Assembly: GCA_028583605.1 (NCBI GenBank)
Contig: CM053327.1
Location: forward strand, 12,697,629 to 12,761,628
From: Dastarcus helophoroides
Lineage: Eukaryota > Arthropoda > Insecta > Coleoptera > Bothrideridae
Direction: 5' to 3'
Length of the DNA stretch: 64,000 nt
Part shown: positions 44,400-56,400 of the stretch, in pieces
Layout: every line of letters begins with the position of its first letter
Position numbering within the stretch: the stretch's first letter is position 1
Notes under the pieces: generated by a model
Told to the model about the DNA's origin: nothing
Database searches by the model: none
What the model saw: only the letters and a program-made list of their open reading frames with translations
Program-made: the position numbers and the translations under genes

Positions 44400-46500
44400 C
44401 TGTAAAACTTTTTATAAAAATCCAATTATCTTAAAAATTATAAATTTTAGGAACAATGTTTTTTATTTAAAATAGCCTTAAATCATTAAATTAAAGTTAA
44501 AAATTCAAAAATTTATTATTATTATTATTTATTTATAAAAATAACGAAGTTGGTGTCAATTTCCAATATAACCAAAAATACTACAACTTTGCGAATATTT
44601 TAGTTGTATTGGTCCTATTGTCTTTGCTAAGTTGCCAACTTTTCAAATGTTTTAGATGAGTACTTTGCCAGATATCGATAGCGGCGATACCCGGTGGAAC
44701 ACTGTATTGAAGTCTAAGAGAAATTTTTGTGTGATTATTGAAGAATGAAGAAATAGTAACATTTGTGGAAGAGTTGGCTGTTCACAAAGAGTGACGCAGT
44801 TTATGAAATAGCGCTAAACTGTTTGGACCCAACGTCTCAGCTGACTGTGACGAAAAGAGACAATACATAAAGAAGTATTTTTGCAGTAAAGCTATTTTTG
44901 AAAGGAGTGCAAATTACAAAAAAAGAAGCATGAAATTTCCTTAAGGAGTACGCTTGTTCACCTTATTTATTGAGACCAAAAGTAAGATCCATATATCCAA
45001 TAATTGAATAATGAGATATTGGACAAAGAAAGTAAGAATATGTAAACAATACACCGTTTAAAAGTTCTTCCAATATTTGTGTAAAGTCGTCATTAATTTA
45101 TCATTTGAATGGTTAATATCAAACTTCCTACATTTCTCTAGTGGAGAAATGGAACCTGTTTACCAATTTCTATCAGCGAGAACGTGTGTCTGTCAAGTTT
45201 GAACTTTCTCGTTTCGTTTCTTCATTCTTCTCCTTTTTTTTTAGTTTCGCGTCCACAACTTCCGCTCTTCCTGTTTACATTTACATTTTTTACCCATTAA
45301 GTTACCTTAGTCCATTTAGATAATGACATAATAATCGTTCGAAATGCTTTCTGTTCTACAGTAAACAATATTTCGTGTGTGCGTATTTCATTATCAGGAA
45401 GTGTAAAATTAGAAAATTAGCGCAACGAAAGCATTTTTCCGCGTAACGTTTGAAACAATTTTTTTGTTTGTAAACATTTTATGGCAACTTCAGGCTGATT
45501 AGCATGACATGCGCTAATTTAGCTTGTTTTGACATTGTGTATTTACCAAAAAACGATAAGAGCGAATTATTTATTTTATGATATTTCGGTACTATTAGCA
45601 GTATCATTTTAGCCACTGTAATGAAGCAATTTCTGCAAATAAACAAGGAAACCAAAAGGCTTTTAAAATTTCGATTTTGATATGCAAAGATTCAGTCACT
45701 GATACCTCTCTGTATTAATAAAATTGAAGCGTCAATTTGTGATATCAAAATAACTGCCTTTTTATATTTTTTATGGGGAGGGGGAGGGTTGGATGTTATA
45801 AAGACCTATAAGGATATTTTTACAAATTTTGTCTGCCTGTTTGTAAGGCGTAATCTCTAAATCGATTTAATTTATTTTCATGAAACTTTCATTATTGAAT
45901 TAAGTATTTTTCTTGGATACTGCTTAGGCTATATCTTCATTCGAATTGAAATATTCTAAAATGTTTATTCAAGGTTAAGTATTAAAAAAATCAATTTTTT
46001 GCAAGTATCTTCTTCAAGAGGCCACACATGTGATCCCTAAGATTTTTTTAATGAATACGTTTTAATCTAAAACTTTTTTGTTATTCTAACTGTTTAATTA
46101 GGCCTCCATCTGAGTAGGATCTTTATATTACGGCGCGCAGCCCTGACTGCCTCTTCTGAACAATGAATATAAGGGTTGTCTCCAATGGGTTTTTAATTTC
46201 GGAATTGCCTTCAGTTAACTGACTGGGCGAGCGCCGATAAATTGTCATGTTGACGTTTATTCGATCTAATTTCAGGAAGATCATTTAACAAAAGTTTCAA
46301 ATTTAAACTCTAAACTTTGAGAAAAAAATTCAAATTTGGAAAAATGCAATTTCAAATATTTTTATTAAATTTTGACATTTTTTATTTAAATTTCTAGGAT
46401 TAGAGTGGACATTTCAACTTTCAAACTCGAAAGAGAAAGAGAAAATGTCAAAATATTTGGAAGATTAAATTTTGAAAATATTTATTGCCACTCAAAATTG
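44400..46500. other. Unassigned intergenic sequence
   Basis: A/T-rich. No gene accepted. A short (ATT)n run lies near 44515-44530 and a G-rich tract GGGGAGGGGGAGGG near 45775. Confidence 0.5.
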
Positions 46501-46504
46501 ATTT

Positions 46505-46800
46505 TTATTGGAACTTCCTTCTTTTTCTTCTTCTTCGTACGACTAGGATTTCTCCCGTTTGTCTGCTTCATTCAGTTTCTGTTGTTGTTGACTGTATGTT
46601 GTCCTGTCATCGCTTTTCTGGTCTTCCCACTGATCTTTTGTAATATGGTTTATTGTTTTTCGAGATATTTGCCAGTTGATCTGGTCTCATCCCATCTACA
46701 TGTTCGTTCCACTTTTTCTTTCTCATTTTCACCCAGTTGTGAACGTCTTGTATGTTACATTTCTCTCGTATATTACTATTTGTTTGTCTATCTTATGCTT
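46505..46800 (-). pseudogene. C-terminal tail of an RTE-like reverse transcriptase
   Basis: On the minus strand it reads CNIQDVHNWVKMRKKKWNEH, VDGMRPDQLANISKNNKPYY and KRSVGRPEKR. This is the usual non-LTR tail (W..H..RM....... GRP.KRW) just before the stop. A 173-codon plus-strand frame over the same bases is an artefact of this. Confidence 0.75.
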
Positions 46801-47247
46801 TTATTGATCTTAATATTTTCATTACCACACTGCCGATTTTCTTTAATTTCGACTTTTAATTGGAAATTTCGACTCTTAATACAGAAGTTTCCAATTTTTC
46901 TCAAATTTTATTTCCCAATTTTTTAATTTAGATTTTATTGAGGTTAAAGTAAAAATACTAAGATGGAATTCAAAATTTGGAGATTACATTTGAAGTTCCA
47001 ATATTAAGAACTTACATTTAATTTATGGGAATTGAAAAATAAACGTATGCGATTGGATTTTATTTTTAGTTTTTTGTTCTAGTTGGCATATGGAGAATTA
47101 TGAATACCCTAAATGCTGAAAGCTATAGAGTGATTTGCCCTTTTTAATAAAATAATTATTTATTAACATTTCTAACCCCTACGTTCCAAAATTTAATGAT
47201 TACTGTCTGAGACATTCTGAACACTGCACCAAAACATTAATGCCTAT

Positions 47248-47820
47248 TTTAGGGTTCCGTACCTTGAAAAGAATAATCACACTTTCGTTTTCGTCCATCC
47301 GTCACAAAGAGGGTATCCTCTTAAATTATGTAATGTAGAAATATGAAATTTTCTACAGCGTTAGTTCCCGATGACCTACGTAAACATCGCCAGCCAACAA
47401 TTAAAAAAGGATAATATTTTATAATAAAATGGGTGGTTAATTTGGTCTTCGAAAAACCAAGTTTTAGTTAATATACCGTGTGGCGTATTATATGAAAGAG
47501 CTACCTCTAAGGATCCTAAGTTATTTTTTAATGATTTTCGGTCCAATCGTGTTAAAGATACAGCTCAAAATTATCGTTTTCTTCCTGTTCTGCGAATGAA
47601 TGCTTTTTATCTGAGACATTATTAACACAGTTATAACTTTCATAAATATTCAGAATGATTGTAGAAAAAATTGCGTACATCTAAAAATAGACATTTTGTT
47701 TACAAGAAAAAGAAATAAAGAAAAAGAAAGTTTGGATAAAATTTCAAATTCATACATAAATAAAAATGATTTAATTTGGTGTATTGACTGTTCATTGTAG
47801 TAATTGGTACGGAACTTTAA
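47248..47820. mobile_element. MITE with GGGTTCCGTACC ends
   Basis: TTTAGGGTTCCGTACC on the left and GGTACGGAACTTTAA on the right form a 15-16-bp TIR with two mismatches. The ~573-bp interior is noncoding. Elements with this end sequence are familiar from several insect genomes. Confidence 0.7.
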
Positions 47821-47829
47821 TTATGTAGC

Positions 47830-48690
47830 TCGACTTGCCCTTGGCTGAATTTTTTTTTAGTATCTGTACGTCAATATTTCGCTAAGAGATCTTACTTTGA
47901 ATATAAAGATATCCATTTTATCATCAATATCTCAGCAAACAATGATTGCACTTTAAATTTAAAAGCAGTTTTGGGTTAAATAAATATCATTAAAGACCTT
48001 TTCATGCAATTAAATTTGAAAATTCATTTGAATATATTTTTCAACATTTATAACATAAATGATGAAAGAGGTGGAAACAAAAATGTTTTTTATTTTAATG
48101 ATGATGGCATAATGTTTACAAAGAAAAAGAATACCTTTGTTCCTTTAATTGCTTTATCAACCATTGATCTATTTGAAATTTTGCAGCACTAATAGCAAAA
48201 TATTAAGCTGCAGAAAACCTGAACATATTAGAGTCTTCATCAATATTTTGCAAATAAGCGGTAGATTTACTAAAAAAGGTTAAATTGTCATTTTTTCGTA
48301 ATGTTTTCAAATTAATGCTGAGGGCGAGAAAAACATTTTTTTTTTCAAGAAATCATAAAGACAAAGTTGTCTAAAGCTGATGATCAAAGACGATGGACGT
48401 GATGTTTAATTTTATTTCGTCCTTCTTAGACACCTTTGCAAAAGTTTTCTTTTTGGCGAAAACGTCGTTATTTCATTGTAACATTTTTTCTACAACCCCA
48501 ATAATGCCTCACGGTTTGTGTGTCCTAGGTGACGAATGCTTGTTTCTCAGTTTATGATAATTGGCAAAACGGAAATGCTACACGTTGCAAGATGATAGTC
48601 CCCCTCTGACGATCGGCCTACTTCCACCTTTTTCTTTAATAAAATGACTCTTATGGCTTTTTACAAAGGCACTTGCTTTCTATCTAGTCA
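47830..48690. other. Unassigned sequence upstream of the elongase 5' exon
   Basis: No gene recognised. A 62-codon frame at 48004 is an A/T chance frame. Confidence 0.45.
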
Positions 48691-48739
48691 TTGTGGTCGG
48701 AAAGTTTCACCTGACAGGTCCTATACACATCGTTAGCCG

Positions 48740-48883
48740 TCCTAATACGATTAAACGGTACTCGCTATCGCAGCCGAGAACATCTATATTACGCGATACG
48801 TAAAGTGAAACTTAGTGCCCCGCATTCTCAATGGACAGGACGGAAATCGCTACGTTCGTAATCAAGTACCTTCTGAGCTGTTG
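48740..48883 (+). promoter_or_regulatory. Probable 5' UTR exon of the elongase gene, with a short upstream frame
   Basis: This is a less A/T-rich stretch ending at TGTTG|GTGAGT. An ATG at 48831 opens MDRTEIATFVIKYLLSC. If spliced to the next exon at 53470 (acceptor TTTCAG|A), the codon formed across the junction is TG+A, a stop, so it would be a 17-codon upstream frame and not the protein start. The 5' limit is a guess. Confidence 0.4.
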
Positions 48884-49299
48884 GTGAGTTTAGGACTTTT
48901 AACTAAAAGCTTTGTTACTAAAGCCTAAGAAACTGTAGGTATTGTTTTCTTGAAAACGTTTTTATAGTTACAAAAATAAAGCACCGGCACCAAACCCCAC
49001 GATAGCAGTAAATCAAATTATAAAAAATATTGTTAAAATCTCCAATTTTGGGTCATCGATTATTTTACCTTTACAGGAATCATAAAAGGATCTCTTTTTG
49101 AAAAACATTGTAAGCATTGTTTGAAAAAAAAGCCATCCACATGACTGTCAACAGGAAAGCATACGATATATCGATGGTTTGGAAACATCAGTTGATGGTT
49201 CACAAACGTCAGTATTCTAACATTAATGACGTTCCATGAAAAATATTAATGCATCGAGGTTTACTATTTTATCTCAAATTTGAATTCACATTTCAAAAG

Positions 49300-51240
49300 G
49301 CATTAGAAAGAAGTCGGAAAGTTTTTATCGTTAATAAAGTCTATTAGTTTTAAAATGTCAAAAAAGTCGGAATTAATAAAAATTATTTACTTTAAATTTA
49401 CATATGGAATATGTTCAAAAATAGTCGAACTTTATAAAAAAAGTTCCAGTTTTAAAACGAAATTTTTGGCAAAACAAATTTCACAATTACAATTTTAAAA
49501 GTTTCACGTAAAAATAGCAGCTTTCAGAAGAAAATCGAAACTAGATACATTTAAAATGTTATCAAAACAAAACAAAAAATGCACCAACTTTTGAGTTTAA
49601 AAAGTCTAAACATAGAATTTTGAAAAAAGTTCGACCTCCTACAAAAACTAGATATTTATGTAAAAAATTGAGGGTTAACACGAAGTTTCAACAAAAAAAA
49701 ATGAAATTTTAAATTTAAATACTTGAATTTAAAATTTGGAAAAAGTCGAAATTTTGGGATTAGTGTTGAAATTTTTGGAAACCCAGTAAATATTTCATTA
49801 ATTTTTTTATTGGCTTCTTCTGCGCCAATAACAAAATAAATGAAATTAGCAGAACTTCGCAAAGACCATACAGAGAATATCCAAGTCAATATTGTCACGA
49901 TAAGTGTAAGAAAATTTAACTGAAAAATTTGGTTACGATATTTTAGTTAAAACAATCCGATTAAAAAAAAATTTTTAACTTTAATTTAGAACGTTTCATT
50001 TCTTCCCAAAATTTAGACTTTCTTACCGATTTTGTATATGTCTCAAGTAATTCAAAATTTCGACTGTATTAAATATAAGAAAAACTCGAACTTCATAAAA
50101 CGAGTTTGACTTGTAAACCTACATTTTTAGAAAAAGCTACAATTTAAATTAAAATTGAACTTAAAAAAAATGAAAAGTTTTACGCTTAAAGTGGATTTTA
50201 GAATAAAAGTCGAAATTTCGAAAAACACCCAAAAATAATTTTGGCACTTTTGAACCTAAAATAGCAATTTAGAATAGAATCAAAAAATTTAAATCAGAAT
50301 TTTTAGAAAAAAAAATAAATTTTCAACTTTAATCTCGGAGATTAAAATTGAAAAATAAAATATTCTACTTTTCTTTAAAATTTAGAAATTTAAATCCTGA
50401 ATGAAGCTAAAAATTTCTAAAAAAGTTCTCAACTAAATTTAAAATTTTGAGAAGAATGTCAATATTTTCAGATTAAGCTCAACATTTTTAGTGCATGTTT
50501 TTTTTCCAATTGAATTACTGCAAAATTTAGACTTTTCAAATTTAAACATCTTTAACTTCAAAACCTCTAAAAATAAATTTGACTTTTAACGTGCCATCCT
50601 TAGAACAAAGTATACATTAGAAAAAACTTGGGAATATGACAAGTCGTTAAATTTTTTAGTTAAAAATTGGACTAAAAAATATAAACTCGCAATTTTTATA
50701 CAAACTCGAGAATTTAACTTTTCGTTTGAGCCTTCAAAATTTATATAAAAAATAAAAGTTCGAGATAATAGGTGAAATGTTGTCCTCCTTCGCCAACAAA
50801 TTTAGTTTTGTGAGTTTTGTAGTTAACTAGAAAAAATCAAAATACCAAAAAGTGTCTTTGTTCGTCCATAAATTTAGTTCTGGTAGTTTTGGGGTTAACT
50901 GAAAGAGTCAAAATACTGAAAAATATCTCAAAATTTGTTTAAAAAATGACTTCCAATTTTCACTTCAGTCTCAAAAAATTGCTTTAAAGTCGAATGTTCG
51001 ACTTACAATTTAGGAAAAAACTTAATTTGAGTTTAAAAATTAGATTAAAAAAGTCTTGATATCTCAATAAAGGGTAAAATATTATTCTTTCTGTTCGAAA
51101 CTGACAAGAGAACTTGTTCTTAATATATCTAGTTTTTTGGAGTTTTGGTTTTAACTGAATTGTACACTTTTTCCACGGCTTTTGTCCTAAAATGTGACTT
51201 TTTAACTTAATCATTCATTTATTTTAAAAATCTAACCATA
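49300..51240. repeat. A-polarised degenerate array in the elongase 5' intron
   Basis: Long run of AAATTTCGAAAAAAGTCGAA-type phrases in reverse-complement sense to the arrays at 11-13 and 33-35 kb. It includes a local duplication near 50800-50910 (TTCG.C.A.AAATTTAGTT, then TAGTTTTG.GGTTAACT). No gene. Confidence 0.6.
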
Positions 51241-53469
51241 TTTAGTAATGTGAGATGATGGCTGAAATTCTAAAACCTGCGTGATATACCGTTAATAGAA
51301 GATACTGAAACGAAATGAACTCCAGAAATTATTGTTGTGGAAATAGAAGCTGCACAAATTGCACTTTCACTTTCACTAAACAATTTTGTCCTTAAATCCT
51401 TGTAATAAGTTCACTCAACAAGATACTTATACTAGCGAACAAAACATTTTTATTTACAACCACAGTAACTGGTTATATGAGAAACAATATGCTGTTGCAA
51501 ATTTTTTCTGAAACACGTGTGGCATAAGGAACGTTTGATGTTAGGAATTATTTTGAGAGAAAAGTAGCATGTTAAGCTTGAAGACGAACGTTCTGCTTAT
51601 TTTTGAAAATAAAAGTTCAAAGGAAAAAATTTTAATTGAAGATTGAAATGTCGAGAAAAGTTGGAAGATGTGTGTGTTATATAAAACCAATTTCCGTGGT
51701 GTGAACTTTTGGTTTTACCAACGATTTTACTTTTTTCTTGATTTTATTTGTCAGCAAAATAACAGATTGAAATAGTTGTCCGCAGACGCAACGTTCTATG
51801 TCAAATATTAGTCTCTGGTCAAGTATGCGCCGATGAAGACTAACTGATGAAATTTGCCACATGTTTTTGCTATAATCACATCAAGATGTTTAAAATCATT
51901 TACCTAATTTTACACCAGAGTACTAAAAATCAGAAAATAATTTGATTTAAAGAAAAAACAATATACAAATTTGTAACTTCATACCGATTCTCTATCCCAT
52001 GTAGATTGTTTTGAAGCTTGAAGCTCGACAACCACGTATGCAAGATAAAGTAGCAGATTTTTCCCCTCTAAGGATAAAACATTTTATAAGAAATAACTGC
52101 TGTGGAATTTTTAATTCGGTAGAATTATGAGGCTATTAGGGATGTTTCCAGCAAGAAATGCAAGATAATCCTTTGTTCATGTAAAAATATACATTTAGTT
52201 TCGGAAAGCGATCGGTAATCAAATAATGCAAAACACTTTTTTTCTATATTTAGATAAATAATATCCCACCAAGGATGTACATAATTCGACTAACTTGAAA
52301 TTAAATTTGAAAAGTGACGCTCATGATATTTTAATTGGAACAAGGCAAAAGTGAGCCTTGACTTTCACTTGAAACTAAACTGTAAGTGAATTCTTGCTAA
52401 TTAATGTAAAATCAAACGAATTGCTTCTCGCATAAATCTTAATTAGATTCTGTAAAGGCATATTCCTGTTGTTACGAATTTTCACAAGAATCAGACCAGT
52501 ATAATATCCGCAAAACTCGTATTAATAAACTGAAATTGGGCGACTGATTTCAGTTGAAACCTACACGGTTAAAGTTAAAGGATCTTCGCTAATTGGAAAT
52601 TGTCATCATTGAGAATGTTTGCCACAAATATTTATTCCTATTGTCAAATCTCACTACCTGAACGGTTATGTCGTTCATGTGACGATTGCGAAATTAGTAA
52701 ATAACGAAAACGAAGTGTGTATTTGGCCCAAATCCACCACACCAGCGCCTTGTTGGCCTTAATTATTAATACATTCAGAATAAACACTAAGTTGGGTAAT
52801 GAGCAAAAATTTACAGTGGGAACTAATAAAGACTTTTAGTTAGTAAAGATTTGTTGAAGTTATAAGTTGTATATCTCTTCTTTAAAAAAATTACTGTATT
52901 TTCCGAATTCAAGTGCGTGATTTCTCAGGAAGAAAAAAGGTAAACTAATTAAAGTTTGTTGGACGTTTCTGCTGCTCTGTGCAGGATAATAAAAAAATTG
53001 TTTCTCTCTCAACAGCCTTATTTACTTCTATGTCAAGGGCGCTGCGTTTAACACTCTGAAACGCAAACGATCAAAGTGTTTTTCGCGTTCGTTTATAAAG
53101 ATGAGTTGCAATGTGCAATTTTTTGACTTGGTGATGTATGACAAAGATTTGTCACGAAAGCATATCTCGATTACGTCTACCATAATTACAATAACACCAA
53201 CATAACTGGTATACCTGTGTTATTAAATTATTAAGATAACCTTTCAAAGAGTAAAAATTTCGAGTAACCTTAGCATGTGGAATAATTTACTAAATGGATC
53301 ATTATTATTGCATTGAAGCGTAACAGTTGATTATCAAGCTTGAAGATATGACTTGGTCAGTTTCAATGTTTGGACATTTTGACGTTATATATTCCAGTTA
53401 AATTGAGGGAGTGTTACGCAACGAAAAAACTTTTTAGGGGTTAAGCCGCTAACGTAAGCCTTGTTTCAG
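51240..53469. other. Intronic or upstream sequence of the elongase gene, nothing assigned
   Basis: Ordinary A/T-rich sequence. No repeat boundary or coding similarity seen. Confidence 0.45.
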
Positions 53470-53491
53470 ACCGTTTTCCTCGAAGGTAATC

Positions 53492-56400
53492 ATGTCCGTC
53501 ATAGTCAATTCCACCCAATCTTTGATGTCAAAGGCTTATGATTACTACTTGTGGACGTTATCACTGTCAGGTAAGGAAACATTTTTAGATAAATGAAGAA
53601 TACATGTATTTCCGTCCGTTGGTCAGTGTTTAAGTAGGTGATTACGTTACAGATCCCAATTCTTAATGGATTTTTAAGATTCATAATAATTGATCTTGGA
53701 AGTGATTGGTCAAATACTTTAATATTAATTAAGTTATGTAGTTTATGAGGGAAAAATCAAGCTTAGGAATTAAGGATTCTTATAGCTTTTATATATTTTG
53801 TAGATTGGGCTCTTCCCAACTCTTGTGTGGAAGGTTTAGACATAATTTCCTTTAAGTTTTGACAGCAAATTTATTTAACAAGGGGTATTTTTCCATTTTC
53901 TGGCAACTTCTTTGTGCTGTTCTCCAAGTAATTTAGTTATATAAATGAACAGAAGAGTAAACCTAATCCTACGGGCGAAATAATTATTAATTAATTACGG
54001 ATGTATTAAACGGACCTAATCACACCTAACCACAGTATTTATGTCAGTGCCTTAGTTTAATAACTTGCAATAAGTTTATTAAGGTAGTTCACCGGCAGTT
54101 CTCCGCAATTGATCGGTGAACTACCCGTGCTACCAAACATAACACTATTACTAGTTTATCAACCAGCTGAGAGTGGTAAAAGCTGTAGAGGGAATGCATT
54201 TTGTTAAGTGTTACCCACCCATAGCGTTTACCCTTCACGATTTCTTCTGCACTGACAAACGCCAAGGGCATGATTTTTCTTCTTAAAATGATCAACAAAT
54301 AATCTAAAAAAGGCATCGATATTTTTTTATTTGAATTCCTGATTCTCGATTTTAATGTTGAAATTTTTAAGTTGTAGGCAGGAAACTCGAAATTTTCAGA
54401 CAGAACATTTAAAATCAGAACTTGGAGAAGAAATTTAGCATTTCGAAAAAACCAATTTCCAATTTTTTCGATATTTCAATTTTTGATACAAAGATTTTGA
54501 TAGAACTGTAAACTTTTTAGAAAAAAGTCAAAATCTTAAAATAACGGTAGTAAATTCCAGAATAAATCAATTTTTTAAGAACGTTTTTTATTAACCTCTT
54601 TTCAAAATTTTTTTGAAATTTCGACTTTTTCATTCAAAAATTACGTAAAAAATTACATATTTATAAAAAAACATCTCTAATTTTTGAGTTTAAAAACTTC
54701 AGACTCAGATACCCCATTTTGAGAAAAAATATTCGAAAAAACCCAGGATCTATAAAAAAGTAAATTTAAGTTTTAAGAGAAAACTTTAAAGAAATATATA
54801 AAATTTCGAGAAAAATTTTAGAGTTAGGAAAAAGTCTGAAATTTCAAATTTAAACTTTTTAATTTAAAAGTGAAAATGCTTTAAAATGTTTAAAGCTAAT
54901 TAATGCTCCAATTTTCAAAGAGTTTTCTGTAACAATTGCACACAACCATAATTTTAGTTTTTTTTTAATTTTCCTTTTGATTTGATATTTTGGGTTTTTT
55001 AATTTTCGTGGAGATTTTGAGTTAAAACATAAAATTAAAACAAACTTGTCAAGTTACATCTCCAAATTTTGAGAGAACACTCAAAAAGAAACAAAAAAAC
55101 TCAAAAATTTAAAAAAAATAAAATTTCCAATTCTATTTAAAAATATAGACCTCAAAAGCAAATATTTTAGTTCTTTTAAACATGTTACTCAAAAATATAA
55201 AATGTCTGGAAAAGATAAAATTTTTGAGAAAGTTTTTGTTGAAAGATCTCCTTTGTTTCCAAATTTTAAGTTTTCCTCAAAATTGTATATTTATTTTTAA
55301 ATTTTGCTTCAAATAAAATTTAGACTTTTTCTAAAACGATAATTTTTATTTGTTGAAATTTAGTTTTGACCTTTCTGTAGAAATTCAAAACTTAAAGTGG
55401 AATATTAAATATTACAAATTTAACGTTGAAATTTTGATAAAACGCGAATATTCTACTTTTCGGTATATGGATAAAAATTTCTGCAAAAGGTTCAAACATT
55501 TAGCGAGATTAAAGTGGACATTTTGAAATTTATTGATGCTTTTACTTAAACTTTTGTATGATGAATCAAAATAAAAAATGAAAATTTTGAAACTGAAACC
55601 TTCCGTGATAGAAGTAGATGTTTTGAGTAGAATTTTGAATTAATGGGAAATTTTGACAAAATATTAGGAGATTTAAGTGAAAATCCAATTTTAACTTTTA
55701 AGCTTAAATTTTCTAATTAAAATTTTGGAATCAATGACAAATTTTTGAGAAAAAAGTGGAAATATTCATTTTAAGGTCAAAATTTTTAGAAAGAAATGTA
55801 GGTAAAAAAATTTGGTTAATAACATTGAGTTGTAGCCAAAATGGTTGTTAAACAAGATCAAGCTTTGTAATACATTCAAGCTTTGTCAAAAATTCAGGAA
55901 TAATAGGACGAAAGTTCATGTTCAAATTTTGCGTCAATGATTAAGTTTTAGTATCGAAATTTTTATTTTTAAACTAAGAAGAATCTGAAAAACAAATAAG
56001 AAAGCCAAGCTGGAAAACAAGATACAATTTCAAATTTATTTTTAATATTTTGGTTTTAAAATCGTTACCTTAAAGTAAAAATTATAATATTACACCTTTT
56101 TCTTGAAATTTAAAATGTTGAAAATCCATAAAAAAGGAAAATATCGAGTATCCGGCTAAAATGTTGAAAACTCATAGTCACAACTCTCAGTTTTAACGTC
56201 AATATTTTTAAGAAATATTGAACATTTTGAATCTATACGAAAAACTTTGAGAAAAGTTTCGAAATTTCGGAACTCGGCATCATAAACAAGATTGAGTTTT
56301 AGAATAAAATATACTTTGAAATTTAAATTTTAGAAAAATTTTACATTCATAAAAAATTGATTTTCAAGGAAAGTTTCTCTAGCTTTCATGGGGAATATAT

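Noticed and set aside
46405..46926. 173-codon plus-strand frame rich in Phe and Leu, could look like a membrane protein
   Set aside because: It is the antisense of an RTE-like C-terminal tail (46505-46800 minus) plus T-rich flank.
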